DNA from: Novosphingobium sp. AP12
GTDB taxonomy: Bacteria > Pseudomonadota > Alphaproteobacteria > Sphingomonadales > Sphingomonadaceae
Reading direction: 5' to 3'
DNA length: 34,687 nucleotides
Assembly: GCF_000281975.1 (NCBI RefSeq)
Contig: NZ_AKKE01000014.1
Location: forward strand, 1-34,687
Part shown: piece by piece, positions 1 through 7,856 of the stretch
Layout of the letters: the number at the start of each line of letters is the position of its first letter
How positions within the stretch are numbered: the first letter of the stretch is position 1
Program-made: the position numbers and the translations under genes
Notes under the pieces: generated by a model
The model's input: the letters and a program-made list of their open reading frames with translations, nothing else
Databases searched by the model: none
What the model was told of the DNA's origin: nothing

Positions 1-4
1 ACCA

Positions 5-57
5 CCCCGCAAGGCATAAGCCTCGCGGGGACGCTGGCGTTCGGCTTCACCGCCGAA
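5..57. other. Two adjacent hairpins at window edge
   Basis: Two stem-loops follow one another. The first pairs CCCCGC (5-10) with GCGGGG (25-30) and AGGC (12-15) with GCCT (20-23) around an ATAA loop. The second pairs TTCGGC (40-45) with GCCGAA (52-57). Neither is followed by a T-run. They could end a transcription unit lying left of the window, or lie inside the end of a coding region, since the frame starting at base 1 is open. I cannot tell which. Confidence 0.3.
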
Positions 58-168
58 GGTGGCCCGATGCCGATTCCAGCAGGATATGAATCACGTGCCA
101 CATCCGTCCGCAGACGCCCAGTGGCCATCGCATCGAGTTCGGCAGCCGCGCGCGTAGCGCATGCGATG

Positions 169-200
169 AAGCCGGGCTCCCTCGCAGAGCAGCCCGGCTT
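169..200 (-). terminator. Hairpin following TBDR relic
   Basis: A perfect 10-bp inverted repeat (AAGCCGGGCT at 169-178, AGCCCGGCTT at 191-200) with a 12-base loop lies 8 bases past the stop codon of the minus-strand TBDR relic. The position and GC-rich stem fit the original transcription terminator of that receptor. There is no good U-tract, so its strength is uncertain. Confidence 0.5.
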
Positions 201-208
201 TCGCGTCC

Positions 209-343
209 CTAGAACCTGTACTTTGCCGTGGCGAGCACAGTACGCGGATTGGCCATCGGTCCGACGCAGGCGGAGCCGGCGTCGCGCCATCGGCGCAAGA
301 GCAACAGCTCCTGTGCTGCCGCTACCCAATCAGCGGTGGAGCC
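209..343 (-). pseudogene. 3' relic of a TonB-dependent receptor
   Basis: Read on the minus strand, the last codons before a TAG at 209-211 encode ANPRTVLATAKYRF, the typical final beta-strand of a TBDR barrel: aromatic residues alternate and the last residue is Phe, which the BAM machinery recognises. Similarity seems limited to roughly the last 28 residues (from an RRWRD stretch near 280-295). Upstream the frame becomes low-complexity and stops at an in-frame TGA at 344-346. No plug or other barrel strands are visible in any minus frame to base 936. This is therefore a truncated remnant, not a gene. It may mark an old deletion or recombination next to the first sugar-uptake receptor. Confidence 0.6.
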
Positions 344-346
344 TCA

Positions 347-840
347 ACTTCGTCCGCCTATCTCGTTGCCTGCGCCGAGGGTTGCCAGCACGGGAGCTTT
401 GGTGACGACTTCTGCGCCCGGACCGATCGCGACCTACAGGTAGTGGGACCAAAGCCTATCTTCAATCAAGGCCTGCTTGAGCACTTCGGCTTCGCCCGAT
501 CCGGGCACTACCGCGCATAGCGAACCTCCGACTCGTTCATGGAGCCTTCTGCGGATACTGGCCGCGGCCGCCGCGTCGTCTCGCGCTCTTTCCCTCAATC
601 ACCCGTTCGATTGCCGATAAAGCGAAGGAGACGCCTCATGCCTTAACGCACTTCAAGTCGATCGGACTTAGGATAGGTGAGAGCAACTTTCGCCATGTCG
701 TAAGCGATGCCATTTCCACCAGCATTGGACGTGGGCCATCGGCAGTCATGACCCGTCCCAGAAAACGGCCAGCCTCGAAATCCAACGGAAAACAATTACT
801 CCGAGAAAAATCTGCCGGCATCCATAAACTAAAACTCGAC
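347..840. other. Gene-poor stretch, no recognisable gene
   Basis: About 500 bases without a credible gene. Short open frames exist on both strands, for example a ~55-codon minus-strand frame from about 600 down to the TAG at 439-441, but none has a good ribosome site or a recognisable product. The stretch may be degraded coding sequence linked to the TBDR relic on its left. The last ~90 bases are more AT-rich and probably belong to the promoter region of the gene at 937. Confidence 0.45.
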
Positions 841-870
841 AGCGGCGTGTGATAGCGATAACACGCCGCT
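841..870. promoter_or_regulatory. Palindromic operator, LacI-like
   Basis: Perfect 10-bp arms AGCGGCGTGT (841-850) and ACACGCCGCT (861-870) surround gatagcgata. The centre, TGATAGCGATAACA at 850-863, closely resembles the 14-bp palindromes with an AGCGCT core bound by LacI-family regulators. It lies 73 bp before the ATG of the TBDR gene, where a repressor or activator of the sugar operon would sit. Similar sites occur near 7815, 17486 and 27148. The RNA could also fold into a stable hairpin, so a role in the leader is possible. The bound protein is not encoded in this window. Confidence 0.55.
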
Positions 871-936
871 TGTCTATCCGTTAATCGTGATCGGGACTCA
901 AGTTTCGACGCGCTGACGTTCAGGAGAGGGTTTCCA

Positions 937-3675
937 ATGAACTTCCGAGTCAAGAGCCGCATTCTGCTTGCTTCCACCGCCATCGGGCTATCCTTCGTGC
1001 AACCGGTTTTTGCGCAGGATGCGGGGATCCCGGCGTCCGATGGCGCTTCCCAGGACGATGAAACTGCGCCCGCCGCTGACATCGTTGTCACGGGTGTGCG
1101 CGCAAGTCTTCAGTCGGCGCAGTCGATCAAGCAGAACTCGCCGCAGATTGTCGATTCGATCGTCGCGGAAGACATCGGCAAGCTGCCTGATCGTAACATC
1201 GCCGAAGCTTTGCAGCGCATTCCCGGCATTCAGGTGCAGCGCACCTATGGTGAAGGAAGCTCGGTCGCTATCCGCGGGCTGACCCAGGTCCGCACCGAGC
1301 TCAATGGCCGTGACATCTTTACGGCCAGCGGTACCAACCAGCTGAGCCTGGAGGACATTCCCTCCGAGTTGCTCGGCGGGATCGACGTCTACAAAAATCC
1401 TTCGGCCGACCTTACCGAAGACCAGCTGAGCGGTACGATCAATTTCCGCACCCGCAAGCCGTTCGACTTCAAGGGGCTGAAGGTCGCGGGTTCAGTCACC
1501 AACAGCTACTTCGAACTAGCGGGCAAGAGCCGGCCCTCGGCCTCGCTGCTTTTGTCCGACCGTTGGGACACTGGGATCGGCGAAATCGGCATCCTCGCCA
1601 GCGTGTCGTTCCAGAAGACCACTTTCCGGCAGGACCGTACTTCTACCGAACCGTTCTACACGCTCGACGACTCCATCGGCTCGGACGGCAATCCCGTCAA
1701 CGCGACCGACTACGCCACCGCGCAGGCGCTTGGCCGGGTCGGTCAGGTCACGACGCTGCCTCACGGTGCCGGCATCGGCAAGGTCTACGGCGACCGCCGC
1801 CGCCTCGGCACCGACGTATCGGTTCAGTGGCGCCCGACTGACACGCTCGAACTGACGGCGGAAGTGTTCCGCAACGACTACAAGTTCGGTTTCTACGACT
1901 ACATCTTCTTCGCATCGGCTGGCGCCGATTCCATCGCGCCGACGCCGGGTGCGCCCTTCACGTACGGGGCGAACGGCGACTTCGAGAGCGGGACGTTCTC
2001 CAACGTGCCGATCGGCGACTACACAAGCTTCGGCAGCCGCCATTCGCGCACCACGGACTATTCGCTCAATGCCAAGTGGCACCCGACGGATCGACTGACC
2101 GTCACGGGTGACCTGCAACATGTGAAGTCGACGTCGAAGGCGTTCCGTTCGATCGTCGGCCTGAGCGGGACGGTCGATACATTCTACGAGAACATCGGCG
2201 GCCGCAGCACCCCTGAAATCGCGATCACGACGCCCAATGGCCTGACCGATCCGGCGCTTTACACTTCTGGCTTCTATCTCGACAACCTGAACGAGTCCGT
2301 CGGCAAGGACACGACCGCGCGGATCGATGCGGAATATGCTTTCGACGGGGGCTTCCTGAAGTCCGTCAAGGTGGGCGGGCGTTTCGCCAATCGCAAGAAC
2401 AGCGCGATCGACACCGGTTACCGGTACACTGGGCTGGCCTCCATCCCCGATCTTGCAGTGGTAGATCAGAGCGATTTCTTCTACGGCAAGAGCGATACCT
2501 TCGGTGACTTCCTTGCCTTCCCGCTCGACACCATTCAGAACTACGACCGCACCCGTGAGGTGCTGGGCATCGACGGGACTCCGCAATACCTGCCGAGCGG
2601 CGCCAACAGCATCGGCCTGAAGACCTATGCGGGTTACGCTGCGGCGTTCTTCGGAACGCAGGGCGGCCTTCCGATCGACGGTAACATCGGCTTGCGCGTA
2701 GTGCATACGCAGCAGGACGTATCCGGGTTCTATCAGCAGACCTCGCTGGTCGACTTGCCCAACGGTACGCAAATCTCGGGGCCGACGGCGTTCAACCCGA
2801 TCAGTGCAGGCCAGAACTACACCTCGTTCCTGCCGAGCATCAACGTCCGTCTCAAGCTGACCGACACGCTGCAGGTGCGCCTGGCAGCATCGAAGAACAT
2901 CGCGCGTCCCAACTTCAACCAGCTGAACCCCAGCCTCACCATCATCCAGCCGGGCCGGGAGCAGGAAGACGAACTGCACAACGTCTCGGGCGGCAACCCT
3001 GAACTGAAGCCGATGAAGTCGAAGAACTTCGACGCTTCCATCGAATGGTACTTCTCGCGGACGGGTTCGGTATCGCTGGCCGGCTTCTACAAGCGCATCT
3101 CCAACTACATCCAGACCGGAATCGCCGACCGCGACATCACCTTCGATAACGGCCGCACGTTCACGTACAGCGTGACCTCGTACGACAACGTCGCCACCGC
3201 CAAAGTCAAGGGCTTCGAGGCTGCCTACCAGCAGTTCTTCGACTTCCTTCCGGGGCCGCTGAGTGGTCTCGGCATGCAGGCGAACTTCACGTACGTGGAC
3301 TCGCAGGCGCCCAGCCCGGCGATCTCTGGGCCGTCGATCAGCGTGCCGCTCGAACTGCTGTCGAAGTATAACTACAACCTCGTCGGCATGTACGAGAAGG
3401 GGCCGTTCTCGCTGCGCGTGGCCTACAACTGGCGCAGCAAGTACGTCGAGACGACCTCTGGCAACGGTTCGGGCAACCTGCCGATCTTCAACAAGCCGTT
3501 TGGCCAGCTCGATGCCTCGATGACCTACAACGTGACCCCTAACTTCGCGTTCACCATCGATGCGGTCAACCTGACCAATACGATGCGTTCGACCTACTTC
3601 GGCCTGACCAGCCGTCCGCGTGAGCAGCTCTATGTCGATCGCCGCATCAGCGGTACGGCACGCATTACGTTCTAA
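937..3675 (+). CDS. TonB-dependent receptor, Xanthomonas/Caulobacter type
   Basis: Outer-membrane active transporter of 912 residues. A Sec signal peptide occupies residues 1-26 (cleavage after VFA), followed by a TonB box at D48-IVVTG, and then a plug with the family pattern (SIKQNSPQIVDSIVAEDIGK, LPDRNIAEALQRIPG, IRGLTQVRTELNGRD). A long beta-barrel ends in GTARITF with a terminal Phe. The plug style matches the TBDR class common in Caulobacter, Xanthomonas and sphingomonads, which often import plant oligosaccharides. The start is supported by AGGAGAGG eight bases ahead. It leads a plus-strand run of glycoside hydrolases (GH31, GH1, then GH39, GH43), so the likely cargo is a hemicellulose oligosaccharide, possibly xyloglucan-derived. 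A LacI-like palindrome lies upstream at 841-870. The substrate is inferred from context only. Confidence 0.93.
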   Translation: MNFRVKSRILLASTAIGLSFVQPVFAQDAGIPASDGASQDDETAPAADIVVTGVRASLQSAQSIKQNSPQIVDSIVAEDIGKLPDRNIAEALQRIPGIQVQRTYGEGSSVAIRGLTQVRTELNGRDIFTASGTNQLSLEDIPSELLGGIDVYKNPSADLTEDQLSGTINFRTRKPFDFKGLKVAGSVTNSYFELAGKSRPSASLLLSDRWDTGIGEIGILASVSFQKTTFRQDRTSTEPFYTLDDSIGSDGNPVNATDYATAQALGRVGQVTTLPHGAGIGKVYGDRRRLGTDVSVQWRPTDTLELTAEVFRNDYKFGFYDYIFFASAGADSIAPTPGAPFTYGANGDFESGTFSNVPIGDYTSFGSRHSRTTDYSLNAKWHPTDRLTVTGDLQHVKSTSKAFRSIVGLSGTVDTFYENIGGRSTPEIAITTPNGLTDPALYTSGFYLDNLNESVGKDTTARIDAEYAFDGGFLKSVKVGGRFANRKNSAIDTGYRYTGLASIPDLAVVDQSDFFYGKSDTFGDFLAFPLDTIQNYDRTREVLGIDGTPQYLPSGANSIGLKTYAGYAAAFFGTQGGLPIDGNIGLRVVHTQQDVSGFYQQTSLVDLPNGTQISGPTAFNPISAGQNYTSFLPSINVRLKLTDTLQVRLAASKNIARPNFNQLNPSLTIIQPGREQEDELHNVSGGNPELKPMKSKNFDASIEWYFSRTGSVSLAGFYKRISNYIQTGIADRDITFDNGRTFTYSVTSYDNVATAKVKGFEAAYQQFFDFLPGPLSGLGMQANFTYVDSQAPSPAISGPSISVPLELLSKYNYNLVGMYEKGPFSLRVAYNWRSKYVETTSGNGSGNLPIFNKPFGQLDASMTYNVTPNFAFTIDAVNLTNTMRSTYFGLTSRPREQLYVDRRISGTARITF

Positions 3676-3693
3676 GAACGCTCCTCCCGACCG

Positions 3694-3727
3694 TTCGCGG
3701 CGTCTCCCTCCGGGGCGGCGTCGCGAA
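3694..3727 (+). other. Inverted repeat between TBDR and GH31 genes
   Basis: TTCGCG (3694-3699) and CGCGAA (3722-3727) flank a GC-rich loop between the TBDR stop and the GH31 start. There is no U-run, so it is not a clear terminator. It may protect the 3' end of the abundant receptor transcript while allowing lower read-through into GH31. Confidence 0.3.
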
Positions 3728-3763
3728 TGTCGTGGTGGGGAGTGGCAGAAGGGAGCAATGGAT

Positions 3764-6118
3764 ATGAAGGGCAAGGCGATGGCCAAGGGAATCGTGCGCA
3801 GGGGCGCGCTGGCACTGGGCCTCTCATGGGCGGCGCTTAGTGCGGGAGCGGCTCTGGCCGAACCGATGGCACTGCTCGACCGCAACGGCAGCCGCGTGGC
3901 GGTGGAGCCCTATGCCCCCAACATAGTGCGCGTGACGATCGCGCTCGACCCGGCGCTGGCAAGCGCGGCTCCCGGGCAGGGGCCGAACGCGAAGTCCGAC
4001 GCCGCTGGTTGGTCGCACCGGGTCGACGCATCGGGCGACATCTTCGTGTCTTCGGCGCTGACGCTGACGGTCGATGCCAAGCCCTATCCGTCTGCGCCCA
4101 CGATGATGGAGCGCTACTTTGCTCCGTCGCTGCCGCCGGTCAGCATCTCGGTCAAGGCGGCGGACGGAACTCTGCTGACGAAGATGACCGGCTGGGAAAT
4201 GGCCCCCGTCACCGTCAACGGCGAGAAGACCTTCAAGATGGGAGCGTCCTTCGATTCGCCCGCCGACGAGCATTACTACGGCCTCGGGCAGAACCAGGAA
4301 GGCACCCTTGATCTCAAGGGTCGCCAGATCGACTGCGCCCACAACTACGACGCGCCCGCCGGCGAGACGGTCTGCGTGCCGTTCATGGTCACCAACAAGG
4401 GCTACGGCATCGTCTGGGACAACCCCGCACGCACCAACGTCTGGCCAGGCCTGCACGGCAGCACTCGCTTCCAGTCGCAGGTGGGTGAACGCGTTTCGTT
4501 CTTCGTCATCACCGGCAAGACCACAGACGAACTCTACGCCGGCTACGCGAAGCTGACGGGCGAGACGCCGCTGCCGCCCAAGGCCGCGTTCGGCCTGATC
4601 CAGAGCAAGGCGCGTTACGAAACGCAGAAGGAACTGCTCGACATCGCGCAGGGCTATCGCCAGCGCAATCTGCCAATCGACGTAATGGTGCTCGACTGGT
4701 TCTACTGGTCGCGCATGGGGCAGTTGGACATCGACCGGACCTATTTCCCTGATCCCAAGGCGATGAACGACCAGCTCAAGTCCATGGGCATGCGCTCGAT
4801 CATTAGCGTATGGCCGCGTTTCGAGCGAGAATCGCGCTACTTCGACATGCTCGACACCAAGGGCTGGCTGCTGAAGGACAAGGACGGCAAGTCGGTGGAC
4901 GGCCTGCCGGTCCGCTTCGACCGCGCAGGCGCGCTGATCGACAGCACCAATCCCGAAGCGCGCGAGTGGTTCTGGGGCAAACTGCGCGACAACATCGCGG
5001 CCGAGGGCTTCGACTGGTTCTGGCTCGACGAGACCGAGCCCGACCTGGTGCCGGACGGCTATTTCTATTCGATCGGCTCGGGCGACCGCTATCACAACCT
5101 CTTCCCGCTGGTGCATACGAGCGGCGTGGCGGACGGTTCGGCGCGGGACCGCCCGAACTTCCGCAACCTGATCCTGTCGCGCGCAGCCTATCTGGGTTCG
5201 CAGCGAACCGGCGGGCTGTTCTGGTCCTCGGACGTGCGTTCGACCTGGGATGCGCTCAAGCGTCAGGTTCCGACGGGCCTCGGCTTCACCGCATCGGGCC
5301 TCGCCTACTGGGGCAGCGACATCGGCGGCTGGCAATATCCGAGCGGCCCCAAGGCCGCGAACCCGATCTTGGTCGATCCGACGGGCGCGAAGGCGATGGC
5401 GCCGGATTACGCGGACTACCCCGAACTCTTCGTGCGCTGGTTCGAGTACAGCGTCTTCACGCCCACGCTGCGCATCCACGGGCAGCGCCCTGGCACCGCG
5501 CTGTGGGAATACGGCAAGGCGGCGGAGCCGATCCTCGCCGAGAACCTGCGCCTGCGTTATGCGCTGATTCCCTACCTCTACTCGCTGGGACGCGGGACGT
5601 ATGAAACCGGCGCGCCGTTCATGCGCGCGTTGTTCATGGACTTCCCGAACGATCCCAAGGTGGCGACGATCGGCGACCAGTACATGCTGGGCAAGGCGTT
5701 CCTCGTCGCCCCGGTGACCGATCAGGGGCAGACGAAGAAGTCTGTCTACCTTCCCGCCGGCACCGCCTGGTACGATTACTGGACCAACCGCCGCTACGAA
5801 GGCGGGCAGACCATCGAGGCCGACGCCCCGATCGAGCGTATCCCGGTGTTCGTCCGGGCGGGCTCGATCGTACCGCTCGGCGCGCAGGTGCAGAGCACGG
5901 CGAGCAAGCAGGCGATCGAGAGCATCCGCGTCTATCCGGGCGCGAATGCGACGTTCACGCTTTATGACGACGACGGCACCACCAATGCCTACCGTGGAAG
6001 GGGCGGCCGCAAGGCCGAACTGGTCTGGGACGATGCCAGCGGCAAGCTCACCAGCCGGCAGCCGCTGTCAACGGGGCAGTCGCTGAACGGCCTCGTCAAG
6101 GTCATGGGCGGGCAATAG
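3764..6118 (+). CDS. GH31 alpha-glycosidase, probable alpha-xylosidase
   Basis: Retaining exo-alpha-glycosidase of 784 residues. A Sec signal peptide (residues 1 to about 31, ending GAALA) predicts a periplasmic location. The catalytic (beta/alpha)8 domain carries the GH31 signature WLDETEP with the predicted nucleophile Asp422. The predicted acid/base Asp490 is in SSDVRSTWDAL, followed by the YWGSDIGGW motif that closes the active site. The N-terminal beta-sandwich contains YGLGQN, and beta-sandwich domains follow the barrel, as usual in the family. I chose ATG 3764 because AAGGGAG sits eight bases ahead; ATG 3758 is in frame but too close, and a longer upstream frame overlaps the TBDR gene. 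Its place beside GH1, GH35 and GH29 genes favours alpha-xylosidase acting on xyloglucan oligosaccharides. An alpha-glucosidase remains possible because the motifs do not separate the two. Confidence 0.9.
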   Translation: MKGKAMAKGIVRRGALALGLSWAALSAGAALAEPMALLDRNGSRVAVEPYAPNIVRVTIALDPALASAAPGQGPNAKSDAAGWSHRVDASGDIFVSSALTLTVDAKPYPSAPTMMERYFAPSLPPVSISVKAADGTLLTKMTGWEMAPVTVNGEKTFKMGASFDSPADEHYYGLGQNQEGTLDLKGRQIDCAHNYDAPAGETVCVPFMVTNKGYGIVWDNPARTNVWPGLHGSTRFQSQVGERVSFFVITGKTTDELYAGYAKLTGETPLPPKAAFGLIQSKARYETQKELLDIAQGYRQRNLPIDVMVLDWFYWSRMGQLDIDRTYFPDPKAMNDQLKSMGMRSIISVWPRFERESRYFDMLDTKGWLLKDKDGKSVDGLPVRFDRAGALIDSTNPEAREWFWGKLRDNIAAEGFDWFWLDETEPDLVPDGYFYSIGSGDRYHNLFPLVHTSGVADGSARDRPNFRNLILSRAAYLGSQRTGGLFWSSDVRSTWDALKRQVPTGLGFTASGLAYWGSDIGGWQYPSGPKAANPILVDPTGAKAMAPDYADYPELFVRWFEYSVFTPTLRIHGQRPGTALWEYGKAAEPILAENLRLRYALIPYLYSLGRGTYETGAPFMRALFMDFPNDPKVATIGDQYMLGKAFLVAPVTDQGQTKKSVYLPAGTAWYDYWTNRRYEGGQTIEADAPIERIPVFVRAGSIVPLGAQVQSTASKQAIESIRVYPGANATFTLYDDDGTTNAYRGRGGRKAELVWDDASGKLTSRQPLSTGQSLNGLVKVMGGQ

Positions 6119-6154
6119 GCCCCTCGCGCGCAGCACTTCAGGGAGACACGACCA

Positions 6155-7618
6155 ATGACCGGAATCAACCGCCGCCAGCTCGGCATGGGCTTTGGTGCGG
6201 CCGCCCTGGGCGCTGCGCTCGGTGGCCGCGGCGCCGCGGCGCAGATGCCCGCAGCCGGCGTCTCGACCGGCGGAGCAGCCGATGCATTGTCCTTCCCGGG
6301 CGACTTTCTTTGGGGCTGCGCCACTGCGGCCTATCAGATCGAGGGCGGGGTTAGGGAGGACGGTCGCGGCGAGACCAACTGGGACGTGTTCTCGCACACC
6401 CCCGGTAAGACCATCGACGGCGGCACCGGCGACGTCGCGTGCGACAGCTACCGCCGCTATGCCGATGATATCGCACTGCTCAAGGCGCTGGGCGCGAAGG
6501 CGTACCGCTTCTCGGTCGCATGGTCGCGCATCTTCCCAAGCGGCAGGGGCAAGCCGAACCAGAAGGGCCTCGACTACTACAACCGCCTGATCGACGGACT
6601 GCTGGCGGCCGGCATCGAGCCGCACATGACGCTGTTCCACTGGGACCTGCCGACCGGCCTGCAGGATGGCTGGCAGTCGCGCGACACCGCCTATGCCTTT
6701 GCCGAATACGCGGGCTACATGGCGGGCAAGGTGTCAGACCGCGTGAAGCACATCATGACGGTGAACGAACTGCGCTGCTTCACCGACCTGTCGTACATGA
6801 CCGGCGGCAAGGCGCCGGGCCTCAAGCTGCCGATGGACCAGGTCAACCAGGTGCGCCACCACGGCGTGCTGGCCCATGGGCTCGGCGTGCAGGCCATCCG
6901 CGCGGCCGCGAAGGCGGGTACGCAGGTTGGCCTCGCGGACAACGCGACGATTTTCGTCCCCGCCATCGAGACGTCCGAGCACATCGAGGCGACCAAGAAG
7001 GCCATGCGCGAAGAGAACGCCATGTTCCTCACCGCGATCATGGAGGGCCGTTACACCGACAGCTACCTCGCCGCTCAGGGCAAGGATGCGCCCAAGGTGA
7101 AGGACGGCGACATGAAGGCGATCGGGAGCGCGCTCGATTTCGTCTCGCTCAACATCTACACGCCCAACTACGTGCGCGCCGCGGACACGTCCTCTGGCTA
7201 TGAGATCCTGCCGCACCTGCCCAACTCCCCGCGCATGGCCTCGCCCTGGCTCTACGTCGGGCCCGAGGCGCTGTACTGGGGCGTGCGCACCGTCAGCGAG
7301 CTGTGGAAGCCGAAGAAGCTCTACATCTCCGAGAACGGCTGCTCGGCAGACGACCCGGTGGCGCAGGATGGCAAGGTCTACGACGCCGACCGCGTGATGT
7401 ACCTGCGCAATTACCTGACGCATCTCCAGCGCGCGGCGCGCGAGGGCTATCCCATCGCGGGGTATTTCCTGTGGAGCCTGATGGACAATTTCGAGTGGGA
7501 AGACGGCTACACCAAGCTGTTCGGCATCCACCACGTCGACTTCAAGACCCAGAAGCGCACGCCTAAGCTGAGTGCTGATTGGTACCGCGAACTGATCCGC
7601 ACCAACAGGCTGGTATGA
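6155..7618 (+). CDS. GH1 beta-glucosidase, Tat-exported
   Basis: Retaining beta-glycosidase of 487 residues. The N-terminus reads NRRQLGMGFGAAALG followed by an Ala/Gly-rich stretch, a twin-arginine signal that predicts folded export to the periplasm. The single GH1 barrel begins at FPGDFLWGCATAAYQIEGG (about residue 47). The nucleophile is Glu393 in YISENG and the acid/base is Glu205. The usual TFNEP around the acid/base is here TVNEL, so the normally conserved Pro is Leu. The C-terminal GYFLWSLMDNFEWEDGY motif of subsite -1 is intact. The gene follows GH31 by 36 bases with a CAGGGAGA ribosome site, so the two are probably co-transcribed. Likely job: cleaving cellobiose-like backbone fragments to glucose after side chains are removed. 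Specificity (beta-glucosidase, galactosidase or fucosidase) is inferred. Confidence 0.92.
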   Translation: MTGINRRQLGMGFGAAALGAALGGRGAAAQMPAAGVSTGGAADALSFPGDFLWGCATAAYQIEGGVREDGRGETNWDVFSHTPGKTIDGGTGDVACDSYRRYADDIALLKALGAKAYRFSVAWSRIFPSGRGKPNQKGLDYYNRLIDGLLAAGIEPHMTLFHWDLPTGLQDGWQSRDTAYAFAEYAGYMAGKVSDRVKHIMTVNELRCFTDLSYMTGGKAPGLKLPMDQVNQVRHHGVLAHGLGVQAIRAAAKAGTQVGLADNATIFVPAIETSEHIEATKKAMREENAMFLTAIMEGRYTDSYLAAQGKDAPKVKDGDMKAIGSALDFVSLNIYTPNYVRAADTSSGYEILPHLPNSPRMASPWLYVGPEALYWGVRTVSELWKPKKLYISENGCSADDPVAQDGKVYDADRVMYLRNYLTHLQRAAREGYPIAGYFLWSLMDNFEWEDGYTKLFGIHHVDFKTQKRTPKLSADWYRELIRTNRLV

Positions 7619-7856
7619 CGCGGTGAGCGGTCGAGCAAACTTGGGCAAGGCTGCGATCAGCCGGTAAAAGATGCTTGCCGGCGTGGCCGCGGTGGCAGCG
7701 GCTGTCGCCTCGCCTCCTTCGGCACCTGATCGGGCGCGGCCTGTGTCTGAAGCGAGGACTGGACATACTGCACGGATTTCACCTGATTTGAAGGAAGAGC
7801 ATTGTGACCGAAAATGATTGCGCTAACATCAACGCTGCCGTCGTGGAGGCAAGACA
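7619..7856 (+). promoter_or_regulatory. Intergenic promoter region with LacI-like site
   Basis: 238 bases between GH1 and GH39. The clearest element is TGATTGCGCTAACA at 7815-7828, an imperfect palindrome centred on GCGC that fits the operator-like pattern seen before the TBDR at 937. It sits 28 bp before the GH39 start codon, close enough to block initiation of transcription. This suggests GH39 has its own regulated promoter rather than relying only on read-through. A 48-codon frame starting at ATG 7671 begins like a signal peptide but lacks a good ribosome site and has no recognisable product. Confidence 0.45.

Noticed and set aside
67..405. Plus-strand open frame at the left edge
   Set aside because: Runs through the antisense of the TBDR relic and its terminator, and is Arg/Ala-rich junk after about codon 10. 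The frame is open to base 1, so a partial gene end cannot be fully excluded, but no family is recognisable.
1516..3885. A 789-codon minus-strand open frame opposite the first TBDR
   Set aside because: It mirrors the plus-strand receptor, is rich in Arg/Val/Gly/Ala as antisense frames of high-GC genes are, and matches no family; the plus frame has a full TBDR with signal peptide and terminal Phe.
3824..5479. A 551-codon minus-strand open frame opposite GH31
   Set aside because: Antisense shadow of a gene with intact catalytic motifs; no recognisable domain or ribosome site.
7671..7817. A 48-codon frame that starts like a signal peptide before GH39
   Set aside because: No good ribosome site, no recognisable mature part, and its end overlaps the operator-like site; GH39 has its own signal peptide at 7857.
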